Below are positions 49,335-58,244 of a stretch of 64,000 bases of DNA, in pieces; the stretch's first letter is position 1, and each line of letters starts with the position of its first letter. Below the pieces are notes generated by a model. That model made no database searches and was not told the origin of the DNA. It worked only from the letters and a program-made list of their open reading frames with translations. Made by a program: the position numbers and the translations under genes. The DNA is taken from the NCBI RefSeq assembly GCF_015354245.1, contig NZ_JADKYZ010000003.1:618043-682042 (forward strand), read 5' to 3'. The DNA comes from Diaphorobacter caeni. Its GTDB lineage: Bacteria > Pseudomonadota > Gammaproteobacteria > Burkholderiales > Burkholderiaceae_C.

Positions 49335-50105
49335 TCAGCGCCGCGTCAGCCAGACCACGGCGGACAGCATCCCGAGCAGGATCGGCTGGTGCAGCAGGTA
49401 GTAGCTCAAGCTCCAGCGCCCCATCAACGCAAGCCATCCCGTTCCAGCGGGCACGCTTCTGGTCAGCCAGTCGCGATGAGCGCGCTGCAGCCATTGCCCC
49501 GCCGCCATGCCCCACCACATCACCCCAAGCCACGGGAAGATCGGCACATAGTCCTCGGTGAACGGCTTTTGCGTGATCCAGCCCAGCCAGTTCAAAGAAC
49601 GGCCATTCATCAGCGCGGCCCAGCCCTCCCCCATCCCGCTCAGCCACGACTGCGCAGCCCATGGCGAGAGCACCGCCAGCAGCCCGGCGAACCACAGCCA
49701 GCGCCCCCACGACGACGTGCACCGCACGATCAGCAGCATGACCGCGATCCCGTGAAGCACGCCGAAATAGATGTAGCTCTGCGGAAACACCAGATACGAC
49801 CCCACGCTCACCAGCAGTGCGGCCAGGACGATCTGCAGCCAGCGCCTGAAGAAGCGAGCCCAGCTCTGCCCCTGCGCCCACGCAATCGACTGACCAAGGC
49901 CCGCGCAGAACAGAAACAGGCTCACGATGAGCACGCGCTGGTTTGTCCAGAACGGATCGACCAGAAAGTTCTGCCGCCACAGGCCGAGGTGGGACAAGTC
50001 GAAGCAGAAGTGAAAGACCGTCATCCAGACCATGGCCACGCCACGCAGCGCGTCCACGATGTCGTATCTGGGCAAACGCGCACGGGCAGTCGATGATTCG
50101 GTCAT
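49335..50105 (-). CDS. DUF1624-type membrane protein (acyltransferase-like)
   Basis: 256 residues from the ATG at 50105 (MTESSTARARLPRYDIVDAL). The opening RYDIVDALRGVAMVWMTVFHFCFDLSHLG is that of DUF1624/heparan-alpha-glucosaminide N-acetyltransferase-like proteins with the conserved His. About seven membrane segments, ending SLSYYLLHQPILLG, a typical acyltransferase-3-like motif. Substrate unknown. Confidence 0.85.
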   Translation of the reverse strand: MTESSTARARLPRYDIVDALRGVAMVWMTVFHFCFDLSHLGLWRQNFLVDPFWTNQRVLIVSLFLFCAGLGQSIAWAQGQSWARFFRRWLQIVLAALLVSVGSYLVFPQSYIYFGVLHGIAVMLLIVRCTSSWGRWLWFAGLLAVLSPWAAQSWLSGMGEGWAALMNGRSLNWLGWITQKPFTEDYVPIFPWLGVMWWGMAAGQWLQRAHRDWLTRSVPAGTGWLALMGRWSLSYYLLHQPILLGMLSAVVWLTRR

Positions 50106-50292
50106 GCCTTCGATTATCCGCAAGCCGACCCAGCTTTGCCGACTCGAGAAACCGCTTGCAAGCATCCCATTGCACCCCGGGGATTTCACCGATCCGCCAA
50201 GTCCTCCGAGCAATTGACACGAGTCAATCGATACGAGACATTCGAGGCCTGTCATAGATTTTTTTGATCAACTCACTACATCCAAGCTCGCC

Positions 50293-50511
50293 ATGCCGGT
50301 CGAACTATTGGTCGACATCGTCAAACAGGGATTTCCAGCCACGATCTCGGATCCGATGTCCATCGACAAGCTGCGCGTACTGCGCGCGGCGCGGCTCATC
50401 GAAGCCGAAATTCCCTCTCCCGGCATCGAAGGCACAGCCACCGTTCACAGCCTCACCTACGAAGGCCGCTCGTTTCTCGAACGAATGCGGTCCGAGCGGA
50501 ATATCGCCTGA
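50293..50511 (+). CDS. small winged-helix-like protein, unknown function
   Basis: 72 residues from ATG 50293 (MPVELLVDIVKQGFPATISD). The part DKLRVLRAARLIEAEIPSPG and ATVHSLTYEGRSFLERM resembles the last helix and beta-wing of a winged helix. No ribosome site stands out, and it is not recognised as a named family. Could regulate a neighbour or be a remnant. Confidence 0.5.
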   Translation: MPVELLVDIVKQGFPATISDPMSIDKLRVLRAARLIEAEIPSPGIEGTATVHSLTYEGRSFLERMRSERNIA

Positions 50512-50978
50512 TGTTTTCCCCAGCCTTCGGCATTTTCAACCCGCATTTCCCGCTGTGAATTCCTGCGTGATGTGAAATTGTTTCCGCACCAAAACAGGGG
50601 GAATCATTCCATCGGATGAAATACCGAACTGTACACAACATTTTGGTGCAATACCCGTGCACCATATACCGACACATGCACCATTCGATACACCCTGCAC
50701 AATAAATCCGCACCAGCAAAGTGAAAATGCACATGAGAAATTCCGCAATGCAGAGAAAATCATCTGCACTTGCACCAATATGGAATCATCATTCCAAAGA
50801 TAATGGATGTTTACCCGAATACCCATGATTCATGCGGCCTGCAGGCCGATTGATCGATCTGGATTCATCGAATCCATGCAACTGGCTCCATTGGAATGAA
50901 TAAGGCAATGTTAATTTCCAATCGTCATGAATTTCATGACACCCGAGAAAACAATCAAGCCTCAATGGAGTGAATGGA
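50512..50978. other. AT-rich intergenic region with many TGCAC words
   Basis: 467 bases, clearly lower in GC than the surroundings. Seven TGCAC/CGCAC words occur between 50645 and 50780, and ttggtgcaa (50643) has an inverted copy ttgcaccaa (50770). It must hold the promoter of the amidohydrolase gene. Minus-strand frames here have no coding character. Confidence 0.5.
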
Positions 50979-52730
50979 ATGATTTTTCAAAAGCATTCAA
51001 ATGCCGCACAACACAGGACACGGCATTTGCGTCTTTCCGTATGCATGCTGGCTGCAAGCGCATTTCTGGCGGCATGCGGTGGTGACGGCCACAGCGTTTC
51101 GTCGAAGGACGCCGCTGAAATCGTATACAAGAATGGCGATATTCTCACGCTCAATACAGAAAATGCCGTAGTGCAGGCTGTGGGCGTGCGCGGCGGGAAA
51201 ATCATTGCCGCCGGAACCTCGGCCGACCTGAACGCTTTCGTCGGCTCGGACACCAAGGTCGTCGATCTGCAGGGCAAGACCATGGCGCCGGGTTTCTACG
51301 ACGCGCACAGCCATTTTGTCTATACCGGCACCAACGCCAAATATGAGGTCGACCTGAACAGCCCACCGATTGGCAGCGTCAAGACCATGGACGACATGGT
51401 GCAGCTGCTCAAGCAGAAGCAGGCGGAGCTCGGCGCAGACGCCTGGATCACCGGTTTCGGCTATGACGACACCCTGCTCGCCGAGCTGCGCCATCCCACG
51501 CGCGAGGATCTGGACAAGGTGTCCACCACACAGCCCGTGTACGTCACGCACATCTCTGGCCACATGGCGGTGGCGAACAGCGTGGCATTGAAACTCGGGG
51601 GTATCACTGCGGCCTCCGTCGATCCCGAGGGCGGCATGATCGGGCGCGACAAGAACGGCGAACCGGACGGCTTTCTCGCCGAAACCGCACAAAGCCTTGT
51701 CAGCGGCAAAAAGCCCGCGCTGACCGCCGCCCAAGTACAGGAAGGCATCAAGGCCGCGGCCGGAATCTACACCGCCAAGGGCGTGACCACGGCCAACGAT
51801 GGCGCATCGTCCGCCGGCGGCATCGCGTCGATGGAGGTCGCCGCGCAAGGCGGCCTGCTGCCGCTGCGCGTGGTGGCCTGGCCGACGGGACTGCAAAGTC
51901 TCGAGGCCGCTGAAAAGCTGGAGCTCAAGAGCGGCAAGGTCAAGGTCGGCGGCATCAAGGACTTCTACGACGGCTCGATCCAGGGCTTCACCGGCTACCT
52001 CACCGAGCCCTATCACACGCCACATGACGGCGACTCGCACTACCGGGGCTATCCGCGCTCCAGCAAGGAAACGCTCATCACCAACGTCGCGGCGGCGCAC
52101 AAGGCGGGACGCCAGCTGTTCATCCACACCAATGGCGATCAGGCCATCAGCGACGTGCTGGACGCCTACCGCAAGGCACAGGAAAGCTTCCCGCGCAAGG
52201 ACGCCCGTCATGTGCTGATCCACGCGCAGATGGCGCGCGAGGACCAGCTTGACCAGATGAAGGAACTCGGCGTGATTCCGTCCTTCTTCGAGCTGCACAC
52301 CTACTACTGGGGCGACCGCCACCGCGACATCTTCCTCGGCCCGGATCGCGCGATGCGCATCAGCCCGGCGCAGTCGGCCAAGGCGCGCGGCCTGCCGTTC
52401 ACGCTGCACGCGGACACGCCCGTCGTGCCGATGGATCCGATGCTGATGGTGTGGGCTGCGGTCAACCGCATCTCCACGAGCGGCTCGGTGATCGGCGCGG
52501 AGCAGCGGATTGAGCCGATGGACGCGATGCGCGCGCTGACCATCAACGCCGCGCATCAGAACTTCGAGGAAAAGGAGCGCGGCTCGATCGAGGTGGGCAA
52601 GTATGCGGACCTCGTGGTGCTCTCGGAGAATCCAGCCAAGATCGATCCGATGAAGATCCGCGATATCCAGGTGCTGGAGACCATCGTCGAAGGCAAGCAG
52701 GTCTTCAAGAACACAGCCGCGACGAACTGA
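50979..52730 (+). CDS. amidohydrolase-3-family lipoprotein (YtcJ-like)
   Basis: 583 residues from the ATG at 50979 (ggag 8 bases before); a GTG at 50970 is possible. Signal peptide with lipobox LAAC followed by GGDG, so probably anchored in the outer membrane. Metal-binding DAHSHF, then HISGHMAVANS, FIHTNGDQAI, HAQM and a late TLHADTPV. GKYADLVVLSENP closes the amidohydrolase fold. Hydrolyses an amide or imidazolinone-like bond; substrate unknown. Lies in a lower-GC context with a strong terminator behind. Confidence 0.9.
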   Translation: MIFQKHSNAAQHRTRHLRLSVCMLAASAFLAACGGDGHSVSSKDAAEIVYKNGDILTLNTENAVVQAVGVRGGKIIAAGTSADLNAFVGSDTKVVDLQGKTMAPGFYDAHSHFVYTGTNAKYEVDLNSPPIGSVKTMDDMVQLLKQKQAELGADAWITGFGYDDTLLAELRHPTREDLDKVSTTQPVYVTHISGHMAVANSVALKLGGITAASVDPEGGMIGRDKNGEPDGFLAETAQSLVSGKKPALTAAQVQEGIKAAAGIYTAKGVTTANDGASSAGGIASMEVAAQGGLLPLRVVAWPTGLQSLEAAEKLELKSGKVKVGGIKDFYDGSIQGFTGYLTEPYHTPHDGDSHYRGYPRSSKETLITNVAAAHKAGRQLFIHTNGDQAISDVLDAYRKAQESFPRKDARHVLIHAQMAREDQLDQMKELGVIPSFFELHTYYWGDRHRDIFLGPDRAMRISPAQSAKARGLPFTLHADTPVVPMDPMLMVWAAVNRISTSGSVIGAEQRIEPMDAMRALTINAAHQNFEEKERGSIEVGKYADLVVLSENPAKIDPMKIRDIQVLETIVEGKQVFKNTAATN

Positions 52731-52747
52731 CGCGCGCCTGAAAGACA

Positions 52748-52781
52748 AAAAGCCCGCAGGAAATTCTTCCTGCGGGCTTTT
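52748..52781. terminator. terminator shared by the amidohydrolase and tRNA-Pro
   Basis: aaaagcccgcagg (52748-52760) pairs perfectly with cctgcgggctttt (52769-52781), with a T-run on either strand. It lies 17 bases after the amidohydrolase stop and just past the 3' end of the minus-strand tRNA-Pro. Confidence 0.9.
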
Positions 52782-52789
52782 GCTATCAA

Positions 52790-52866
52790 TGGTCGGAGCG
52801 GCGGGATTCGAACTCGCGACCCTCTGCTCCCAAAGCAGATGCGCTACCAGGCTGCGCTACGCTCCG
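52790..52866 (-). tRNA. tRNA-Pro (anticodon TGG)
   Basis: 77 bases with encoded CCA. Minus-strand reading begins CGGAGCGTAGCGCAGCCTGG; acceptor stem CGGAGCG/CGCTCCG, anticodon loop TTTGGGA (anticodon TGG), T-arm GGGTTCGAATCCC-like (gcgagttcgaatcccgc). Identical to the copy at 53191. Confidence 0.96.
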
Positions 52867-52991
52867 ACTAAGCTCGTATTGTAACTGCCATTTCAGTCAC
52901 TTTTGGGAGATTTCCAAGTTTTTCGCAGGTCGTCGCGATTTCAATTCGACGATCCGACGATTCGAACCATCATCGATACCCGCAAAGTGAA

Positions 52992-53021
52992 AAGCCCTGA
53001 CTGCATCAGCAATCAGGGCTT
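52992..53021 (-). terminator. terminator after tRNA-fMet
   Basis: aagccctga (52992-53000) pairs with tcagggctt (53013-53021); on the minus strand TTTTC follows. Lies just past the 3' end of tRNA-fMet. Confidence 0.7.
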
Positions 53022-53026
53022 CAACT

Positions 53027-53103
<77 letters not shown>

Positions 53104-53153
53104 GTAATTTCTTGATATCTGTCCTGCATGGCAGGAAAACATCTTTGAGACAA

Positions 53154-53183
53154 AAGCCCTTGAATCTTGCGACTCAAGGGCTT
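53154..53183 (-). terminator. terminator after the second tRNA-Pro
   Basis: aagcccttga (53154-53163) pairs with tcaagggctt (53174-53183); on the minus strand TTTTG follows, 8 bases past the 3' end of the tRNA at 53191. Confidence 0.7.
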
Positions 53184-53190
53184 GAATCAA

Positions 53191-53267
53191 TGGTCGGAGC
53201 GGCGGGATTCGAACTCGCGACCCTCTGCTCCCAAAGCAGATGCGCTACCAGGCTGCGCTACGCTCCG
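53191..53267 (-). tRNA. tRNA-Pro (anticodon TGG), second identical copy
   Basis: 77 bases, same sequence as the gene at 52790, including CCA and the preceding atcaa on the 3' flank. Each of the three tRNAs has its own terminator hairpin. Confidence 0.96.
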
Positions 53268-53409
53268 ACAAGACTGCTATTCTAACCACCAAATTGAATG
53301 CTTTTTGGTAAATCAGAAAATTTTTTACCTTGCGCTGTATTCCAGTCCTCAGAAACAGCCTTGGTTGCATCAGCCCACTCACCAGCGGGCCAATGAGAAT
53401 CAAGCCGTC

Positions 53410-53673
53410 TCAGCGATTGCCGCCGGACGATTGACCAGGGCCCGGGCCGCGGCCAGCCAGATGACGGAAGGTGATGCGACCCTTGGTCAGGTCATAGGGG
53501 GACATCTCGAGCGACACCTTGTCACCCGCCAGAATGCGGATGTGGTGCTTGCGCATTTTGCCGCCGGTGTAGGCGATCAGTTGGTGTCCGTTTTCCAGGG
53601 TGACGCGGAAGCGGGAGTCGGGCAGGACTTCCGTGACGCTTCCCTGCATCTCAATGAGTTCTTCTTTGGCCAT
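53410..53673 (-). CDS. infA: translation initiation factor IF-1, extended form
   Basis: 87 residues from the ATG at 53673 ([20 protein letters not shown]); the open frame upstream adds 14 codons that are not needed. OB-fold core with [27 protein letters not shown] and [18 protein letters not shown] (outline). It is about 15 residues longer than the 72-residue Escherichia form, with a Gly/Pro-rich tail ([14 protein letters not shown]), as in the second IF-1 of betaproteobacteria. Binds the 30S A-site at initiation. Confidence 0.95.
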   Translation of the reverse strand: MAKEELIEMQGSVTEVLPDSRFRVTLENGHQLIAYTGGKMRKHHIRILAGDKVSLEMSPYDLTKGRITFRHLAGRGPGPGQSSGGNR

Positions 53674-53973
53674 GTTCGATCTCAAAAATTCAGAATATGT
53701 GGCAATCGCCCACATTTCGGCAGCTACCGGATTTCGCCGCCGCTTTGGCTTGCCGGAAGTCTGAGGCGCGGTAACGTGGGCTGAAAAATCACCGCTTGGC
53801 GCAGCCAGTTCGATCCATCAGGATGAAATCCGCCGCCTCGACAGACTGCAAGCGAAATGACTTGTCGTTAAGGGTTAGCCCGCTATTCTAACTCGACCCG
53901 AGTTCCTGCGTCATCCGTCGCGATGCTTGAATTCAATCAACATGATGCCGCCACGCAACTCTCAAACACGCGC
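53674..53973. other. intergenic region between infA and the HPP gene
   Basis: 300 bases carrying the infA promoter side. No gene supported; no clear promoter pair was recognised. Confidence 0.4.
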
Positions 53974-55182
53974 TCATGTCGCGAGCGTGCCAGCCAGCGT
54001 CTTGATCACATCGGTTTGGCTGATGATCCCGACCAGGCGGTTTTCATCATTCACGATGGGCACATGCCGCCTCCCCTTGGCGGAAAACATCGGAACCAGA
54101 TCCATCACGTGCTGTTCCATGCGCGCCACCTGTACCGGCGCGGACATCACCGAGCCGATGGTCTGCGCCTGTTTCGCGCCACGCCATGGGATCAGCGCAC
54201 GCAGCTTCTTACCCAGGCCCTCGCCCTGCTCCTGCGCGAACTGCTGATGCAGCAGGTCGGTCGTGGTGACGATGCCGATGACGGATTGGCTGTCGTCGAT
54301 CACCGGCAGGGCTTTGACGGCATGCTGCTGCATCCGAGCCCAACCCTCGGCCAGTGAAGCGCTCTCATTGATGGCGTGAACCGGAGACGACATGATCGCG
54401 TCGCAGCGCAGATCTCCCATCGTGCGCTGAAAAGCGGCCTTGGCCGCATGCTGAAGCAGCCTCTCCAGATCGGAGCGACTGATGTCGATCACGCCGTTGT
54501 AGCTCTTGAGCGCTGCATCGAGATCCGCCTCGGTGAAGGGACTCGGCTTGCCGTGCGAGGCCGCCTTGGAGGCGGTTTCCGCGAGCTTGGCGGGCGGATA
54601 GGCGCGGCCCGTCAAACGGTTGTACAGAATGCCGACGATCAGCAGCACCACCACGTCAAACAGTACAAAGCCCAGATAACGGCCCGTATGCGTTGCGGGC
54701 TCGAGCACGGCCAGCAGGGCAAGCGACGCCCCTGGCGGATGCAGGCAGCGCAGCAGCAGCATCACCAGCACGGCCACGCCCACCGCCACAACCGCCCCCA
54801 CCACCAACTGAGGCACCAGTTGCGCGACCAGCACACCGATGGTGGCCGACAGCACGCTGCCTCCAAACACCGACCAAGGCTGCGCGAGTGGACTGGAAGG
54901 CAGCCCGATCACCAGAACGGAGCTCGCGGCGAGCGACGCGACCATCCATATTCCCGGTGGATGCAGCAGCCCCCACAGGTGCGCCATGGCGGCGGTCATG
55001 CCCACGCACAGCACAATGCCGCCGAGCATGCGCACACGCTCCTTGCGGTCGATGGACAGGGGTGATGGCCAGAACCGGCGCAGCCAGTCGGCCACGGAGA
55101 GGCGGCTGCTCACACTGGCCTGCGCCACTTCCGAAGCGGGCGCTGCAGCCGCTGAAGGTTGGGATGGGGGAACGCTCGTCAT
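53974..55182 (-). CDS. HPP-family membrane protein with two CBS domains
   Basis: 402 residues from the ATG at 55182 (MTSVPPSQPSAAAAPASE). The N-terminal part has four membrane segments with the HPP signature twice (LLHPPGIWM, CLHPPGASL), then a cytosolic pair of CBS domains (about 280-395: CDAIMSSPVHAIN... and VMSAPVQVARMEQHVMDLVP, ending GIISQTDVIKTLAGTL). Family members are implicated in nitrite or other anion transport; CBS pairs bind adenyl nucleotides. Divergent from psd. Confidence 0.9.
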   Translation of the reverse strand: MTSVPPSQPSAAAAPASEVAQASVSSRLSVADWLRRFWPSPLSIDRKERVRMLGGIVLCVGMTAAMAHLWGLLHPPGIWMVASLAASSVLVIGLPSSPLAQPWSVFGGSVLSATIGVLVAQLVPQLVVGAVVAVGVAVLVMLLLRCLHPPGASLALLAVLEPATHTGRYLGFVLFDVVVLLIVGILYNRLTGRAYPPAKLAETASKAASHGKPSPFTEADLDAALKSYNGVIDISRSDLERLLQHAAKAAFQRTMGDLRCDAIMSSPVHAINESASLAEGWARMQQHAVKALPVIDDSQSVIGIVTTTDLLHQQFAQEQGEGLGKKLRALIPWRGAKQAQTIGSVMSAPVQVARMEQHVMDLVPMFSAKGRRHVPIVNDENRLVGIISQTDVIKTLAGTLAT

Positions 55183-55406
55183 GAATGAATGGAAGACTTT
55201 GCGCACTGGCCATGCAATCGGATCGGAGCATTGAGCATCCTCGGAACCAGCGCCTGTCTCAGAATTATCTTGCCTGAGATCAACACGTCGCTGCAAGTCA
55301 ACCATTGGCAACTCCCATGATGCCGCTCACCCGTCGGGTGGCATATTGGGAGACACGGCCACTCACCCCAGTAGAATGGCTTGCTACAAAAAAGGATGCA
55401 ACCCAC

Positions 55407-56246
55407 GTGTCAGATCGACTTGCCGTACTCGCCCAATACCTGCTGCCCAAGCAGGCACTGACGACTTTGATGGGGCGACTCGCCTCCAGGCGCGCCGGAG
55501 GACTGACCACTTCGGTCATCCGCTGGTTCGTGCAGCGCTACAAGGTCAACATGAGCGAAGCGGCCAATCAGGACATCGCGAGCTACGCCACCTTCAACGA
55601 TTTCTTCACGCGTGAGTTGCGCGCAGGCAGCCGCCCGCTGGCGGACGCCAAAGCCATTTCCCCGGTGGACGGCGCCATCAGCCAACTCGGCCCCATCGCC
55701 GCCGACCAGATATTTCAGGCCAAGGGCCACACATACTCGACCACCGCACTGCTGGGCGGTGACGCGGCGCTGGCCCAGCCCTTCACCAATGGCAGCTTCG
55801 CCACCATCTATCTGAGCCCACGGGACTACCACCGCATCCACATGCCCTGCGATGGTCGGCTGGCCCGCATGATCCATGTTCCGGGGGATCTCTTTTCCGT
55901 CAATCCAGCCACTGCACGCGGCGTGCCCGGCCTGTTCGCCCGCAACGAACGCGTGGTCTGCATGTTCGACACGCCACTGGGCCAAATGGCGCTGGTGCTG
56001 GTGGGCGCAACCATCGTCGGGAGCATGGCGACCGTCTGGCATGGGCTGGTGAACCCGCCCCGTCCGGGCACGGTGCGCCAATGGGACTACACGGACAAGC
56101 CGGTTGATCTGCGCAAAGGCGACGAAATGGGCCGCTTTCTGCTGGGATCGACCGTCGTGCTGCTGTTCGAGCCGGGAGCCATCCAGTTTCAGCAAGACTG
56201 GGTCGCGGCACGCCCTGTTCGCCTTGGCGAGGCGATGGCTAACTGA
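55407..56246 (+). CDS. psd: phosphatidylserine decarboxylase proenzyme
   Basis: 279 residues from a GTG at 55407 ([19 protein letters not shown]), with aaagga at good spacing; the frame is open further upstream, but the family length fits this start. Self-cleavage motif LGST (in FLLGSTVV) forms the pyruvoyl group; SPVDGAI and RDYHRIHMP carry the Asp and His of the catalytic triad. Makes phosphatidylethanolamine in the inner membrane. Single gene. Confidence 0.96.
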   Translation: MSDRLAVLAQYLLPKQALTTLMGRLASRRAGGLTTSVIRWFVQRYKVNMSEAANQDIASYATFNDFFTRELRAGSRPLADAKAISPVDGAISQLGPIAADQIFQAKGHTYSTTALLGGDAALAQPFTNGSFATIYLSPRDYHRIHMPCDGRLARMIHVPGDLFSVNPATARGVPGLFARNERVVCMFDTPLGQMALVLVGATIVGSMATVWHGLVNPPRPGTVRQWDYTDKPVDLRKGDEMGRFLLGSTVVLLFEPGAIQFQQDWVAARPVRLGEAMAN

Positions 56247-56433
56247 AAACCCAAGCCATCACAGGCCACGCTTGCCAGCTCTCCACGCTCTGGATCCGTG
56301 TTCTCTTTTTTCCGACTAAATCGTTCTCGATGCTCTCATAAAGATAGCAACAAATTGAATGCAGTCGATGATTTGCAACGCCACACACATCACAGCGTCG
56401 ATGGCCTGAACGGCAGCGCCGCTCGCATCTGCG

Positions 56434-56439
56434 TATAAT
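56434..56439 (+). promoter_or_regulatory. perfect -10 hexamer just before the next gene
   Basis: TATAAT stands 9 bases before the ATG at 56449. The expected transcription start would fall 1-3 bases before the ATG, i.e. a leaderless message. No good -35 box is seen 17 bases upstream (cggcag). Confidence 0.4.
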
Positions 56440-56448
56440 TCCCCTACT

Positions 56449-56844
56449 ATGCTACGGTGGGTTATCGCGCTGCTCAGCGCCTACTTTATTCTTGCCTTTG
56501 GAGCGTCTGCACATTGCACGGCGTCTTATGGCACGTCTCAAAGTTCCACCGCCCAAACCGTTGCCACCGGGAAAACCGTGGCGCACGTGCACGAGTTGCG
56601 CGAAGCCAAGGACAACACAAGCAGTACCCCCCGCACGGAAAAACCCGTCGCAGGCACCGACTTGCTGCTGCAGGCTCTCGACGATCTGGCGGTGGATCTG
56701 CCGGATCTTCTCAACCCTCCCGACGCCTTGCACACGGAAACCGCATTGCGCGTGCGCATCCTTGATGTGCGGCTGATTCCGCCGCACTCACCGTCTCTCA
56801 AGCGCAGGCCCAAACCTCCCCGAGTGTTCCACGCACTGGCCTGA
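56449..56844 (+). CDS. small secreted protein of unknown function
   Basis: 131 residues with a signal peptide (MLRWVIALLSAYFILAFGASA). The mature part has a charged linker (VAHVHELREAKDNTSS), then LLLQALDDLAVDLPDLLNPP and a basic proline-rich end (PSLKRRPKPPRVFH). Not recognised as a family. Possibly leaderless, because a perfect -10 box abuts the start. Confidence 0.6.
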   Translation: MLRWVIALLSAYFILAFGASAHCTASYGTSQSSTAQTVATGKTVAHVHELREAKDNTSSTPRTEKPVAGTDLLLQALDDLAVDLPDLLNPPDALHTETALRVRILDVRLIPPHSPSLKRRPKPPRVFHALA

Positions 56845-57154
56845 CGTCTTCGGCCGGAGCACTCTCGCGCCCGTGCGACCCGACAAGGGTCGGCATCAAA
56901 CGCAAGATGTCCTTTTGACGGCTCCACCGACCGGCTCCCAAGCGCCCCACGCCGCCTGACGCGCCTCAGTCCAACGCCATTGCGGATTGGACTCCGAGCA
57001 TCAAGCGGCCCCGCACAGGCCAGCCCCAACCGAACTCCACTCGATGCGACCTTCCGCGCCACGTCATTGACGCCTTCCGCGCGACACCGTTGCATTTGAA
57101 ATCCAGAATTTCGGCCCGACATCACAAGCGTCGGACCATCCCAAGGAGCCCACC
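56845..57154. other. intergenic region upstream of the Rrf2-type gene
   Basis: 310 GC-rich bases without a gene. Contains inverted repeat agtccaa (56968-56974) / ttggact (56987-56993), a possible operator or weak terminator. Confidence 0.4.
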
Positions 57155-57715
57155 ATGCGCCTCACCACTCGCGGAAAAATGGCCGTCACCGCCATCACCG
57201 ATCTTGCCTCTCGCTCTCACGGACACCCGGTGGCCCTTCCCAGCATCAGCGCACGCCAAGGCATTTCGCTGTCGTATCTTGAAGACATCTTCAGCGCGCT
57301 GCGTCGCGCCGGCCTCGTGCGCAGCATTCGCGGCCCAGGCGGCGGCTACACGCTGGCCCGCCCGGCAGAAGAAGTCTCCGTGGCCGACATCGTCAAGGCG
57401 TCCGATCGCGCGATGAACGAAGAAACCAACGACGCAGGCGCCAACCTGCGCGAAGACTCGCCATCCGGCAAGATGACGGCGGAGCTCTGGACCAGCTTTC
57501 ACTCCCGAGTGCTGGACTATCTGCAATCCGTCACCGTGGCCGACCTGGTCGCCCAACAAGGCCAACAGTCCGCCGACATGGCACGCAACTCATCGACCCG
57601 CCTGAGCTCCGCCGTGAAGCGGCTCAAGGGCCGCTCCGTCGCCAAGACACAGTTCCCGGCACAGAATGTGCCCAATTCCGTTTTCGCGCTCGCGGCAGCT
57701 GGACTTCGCTCCTGA
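57155..57715 (+). CDS. Rrf2-family regulator lacking the iron-sulfur cysteines
   Basis: 186 residues, preceded by aaggag. IscR-like N-terminus MRLTTRGKMAVTAITDLA, SISARQGISLSYLEDIFSALRRAGLVRSIRG (outline) and GGGYTLARP winged helix. The three cysteines that hold the [2Fe-2S] cluster in IscR are absent; the protein has no cysteine at all. The loop region is EETNDAGANLRED instead. No isc genes nearby, so it probably senses something else or acts constitutively. Confidence 0.88.
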   Translation: MRLTTRGKMAVTAITDLASRSHGHPVALPSISARQGISLSYLEDIFSALRRAGLVRSIRGPGGGYTLARPAEEVSVADIVKASDRAMNEETNDAGANLREDSPSGKMTAELWTSFHSRVLDYLQSVTVADLVAQQGQQSADMARNSSTRLSSAVKRLKGRSVAKTQFPAQNVPNSVFALAAAGLRS

Positions 57716-57902
57716 TCGAGTGACGTCCCGGCTCGGAGCCGGCATCAGGACCATGATGACGTCGCCGTCCTATGGTCCTGATGCGCAACTCGCGGTACGG
57801 TCTATCCCTCGCCCTTTCATCGGGTTGCCACACCTCGATCCAGGCCTACAGGCTCCGGAACCTCTCCACCTTCATTGAGTCCGCGGCGACTACACTTCAG
57901 AT

Positions 57903-58196
57903 ATGTCAGATATCTACATGAATGTCGTCCATGCCCTGCGCGCTCACTGGCAGGCTCACGGCGACGCCTATCCGCAAAAGATCGTGTTGACACCCGCGCA
58001 AGCGGATCGCCTCCTCGAATTGCAGAAAGTCGGGATGGTTCCCTTCCCCGACGCACGCCAAACCCCGAGTCGCGATCGCTTCATGGGTGCAACCATCGAG
58101 GTCGATGCAACCACGACCGGCGTGCTGATTGCCATTGATGGCACGCAAACGCCCATCGAGCCACCAGCCGACGCACCCTCCACCGAGACGAGCTGA
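57903..58196 (+). CDS. conserved-looking small protein, unknown function
   Basis: 97 residues (MSDIYMNVVHALRAHWQAHG). One compact domain: KIVLTPAQADRLLELQKVG then DRFMGATIEVDATTTGVLIAIDG, an alpha/beta arrangement. No signal peptide. Not recognised as a named family. Codon use is like the neighbours, which supports it as a real gene. Confidence 0.6.
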   Translation: MSDIYMNVVHALRAHWQAHGDAYPQKIVLTPAQADRLLELQKVGMVPFPDARQTPSRDRFMGATIEVDATTTGVLIAIDGTQTPIEPPADAPSTETS

Positions 58197-58244
58197 CCAA
58201 CGGGCGCCATCACGTCGAGTGTTTCGATGTCACTTCGCCCCCAT

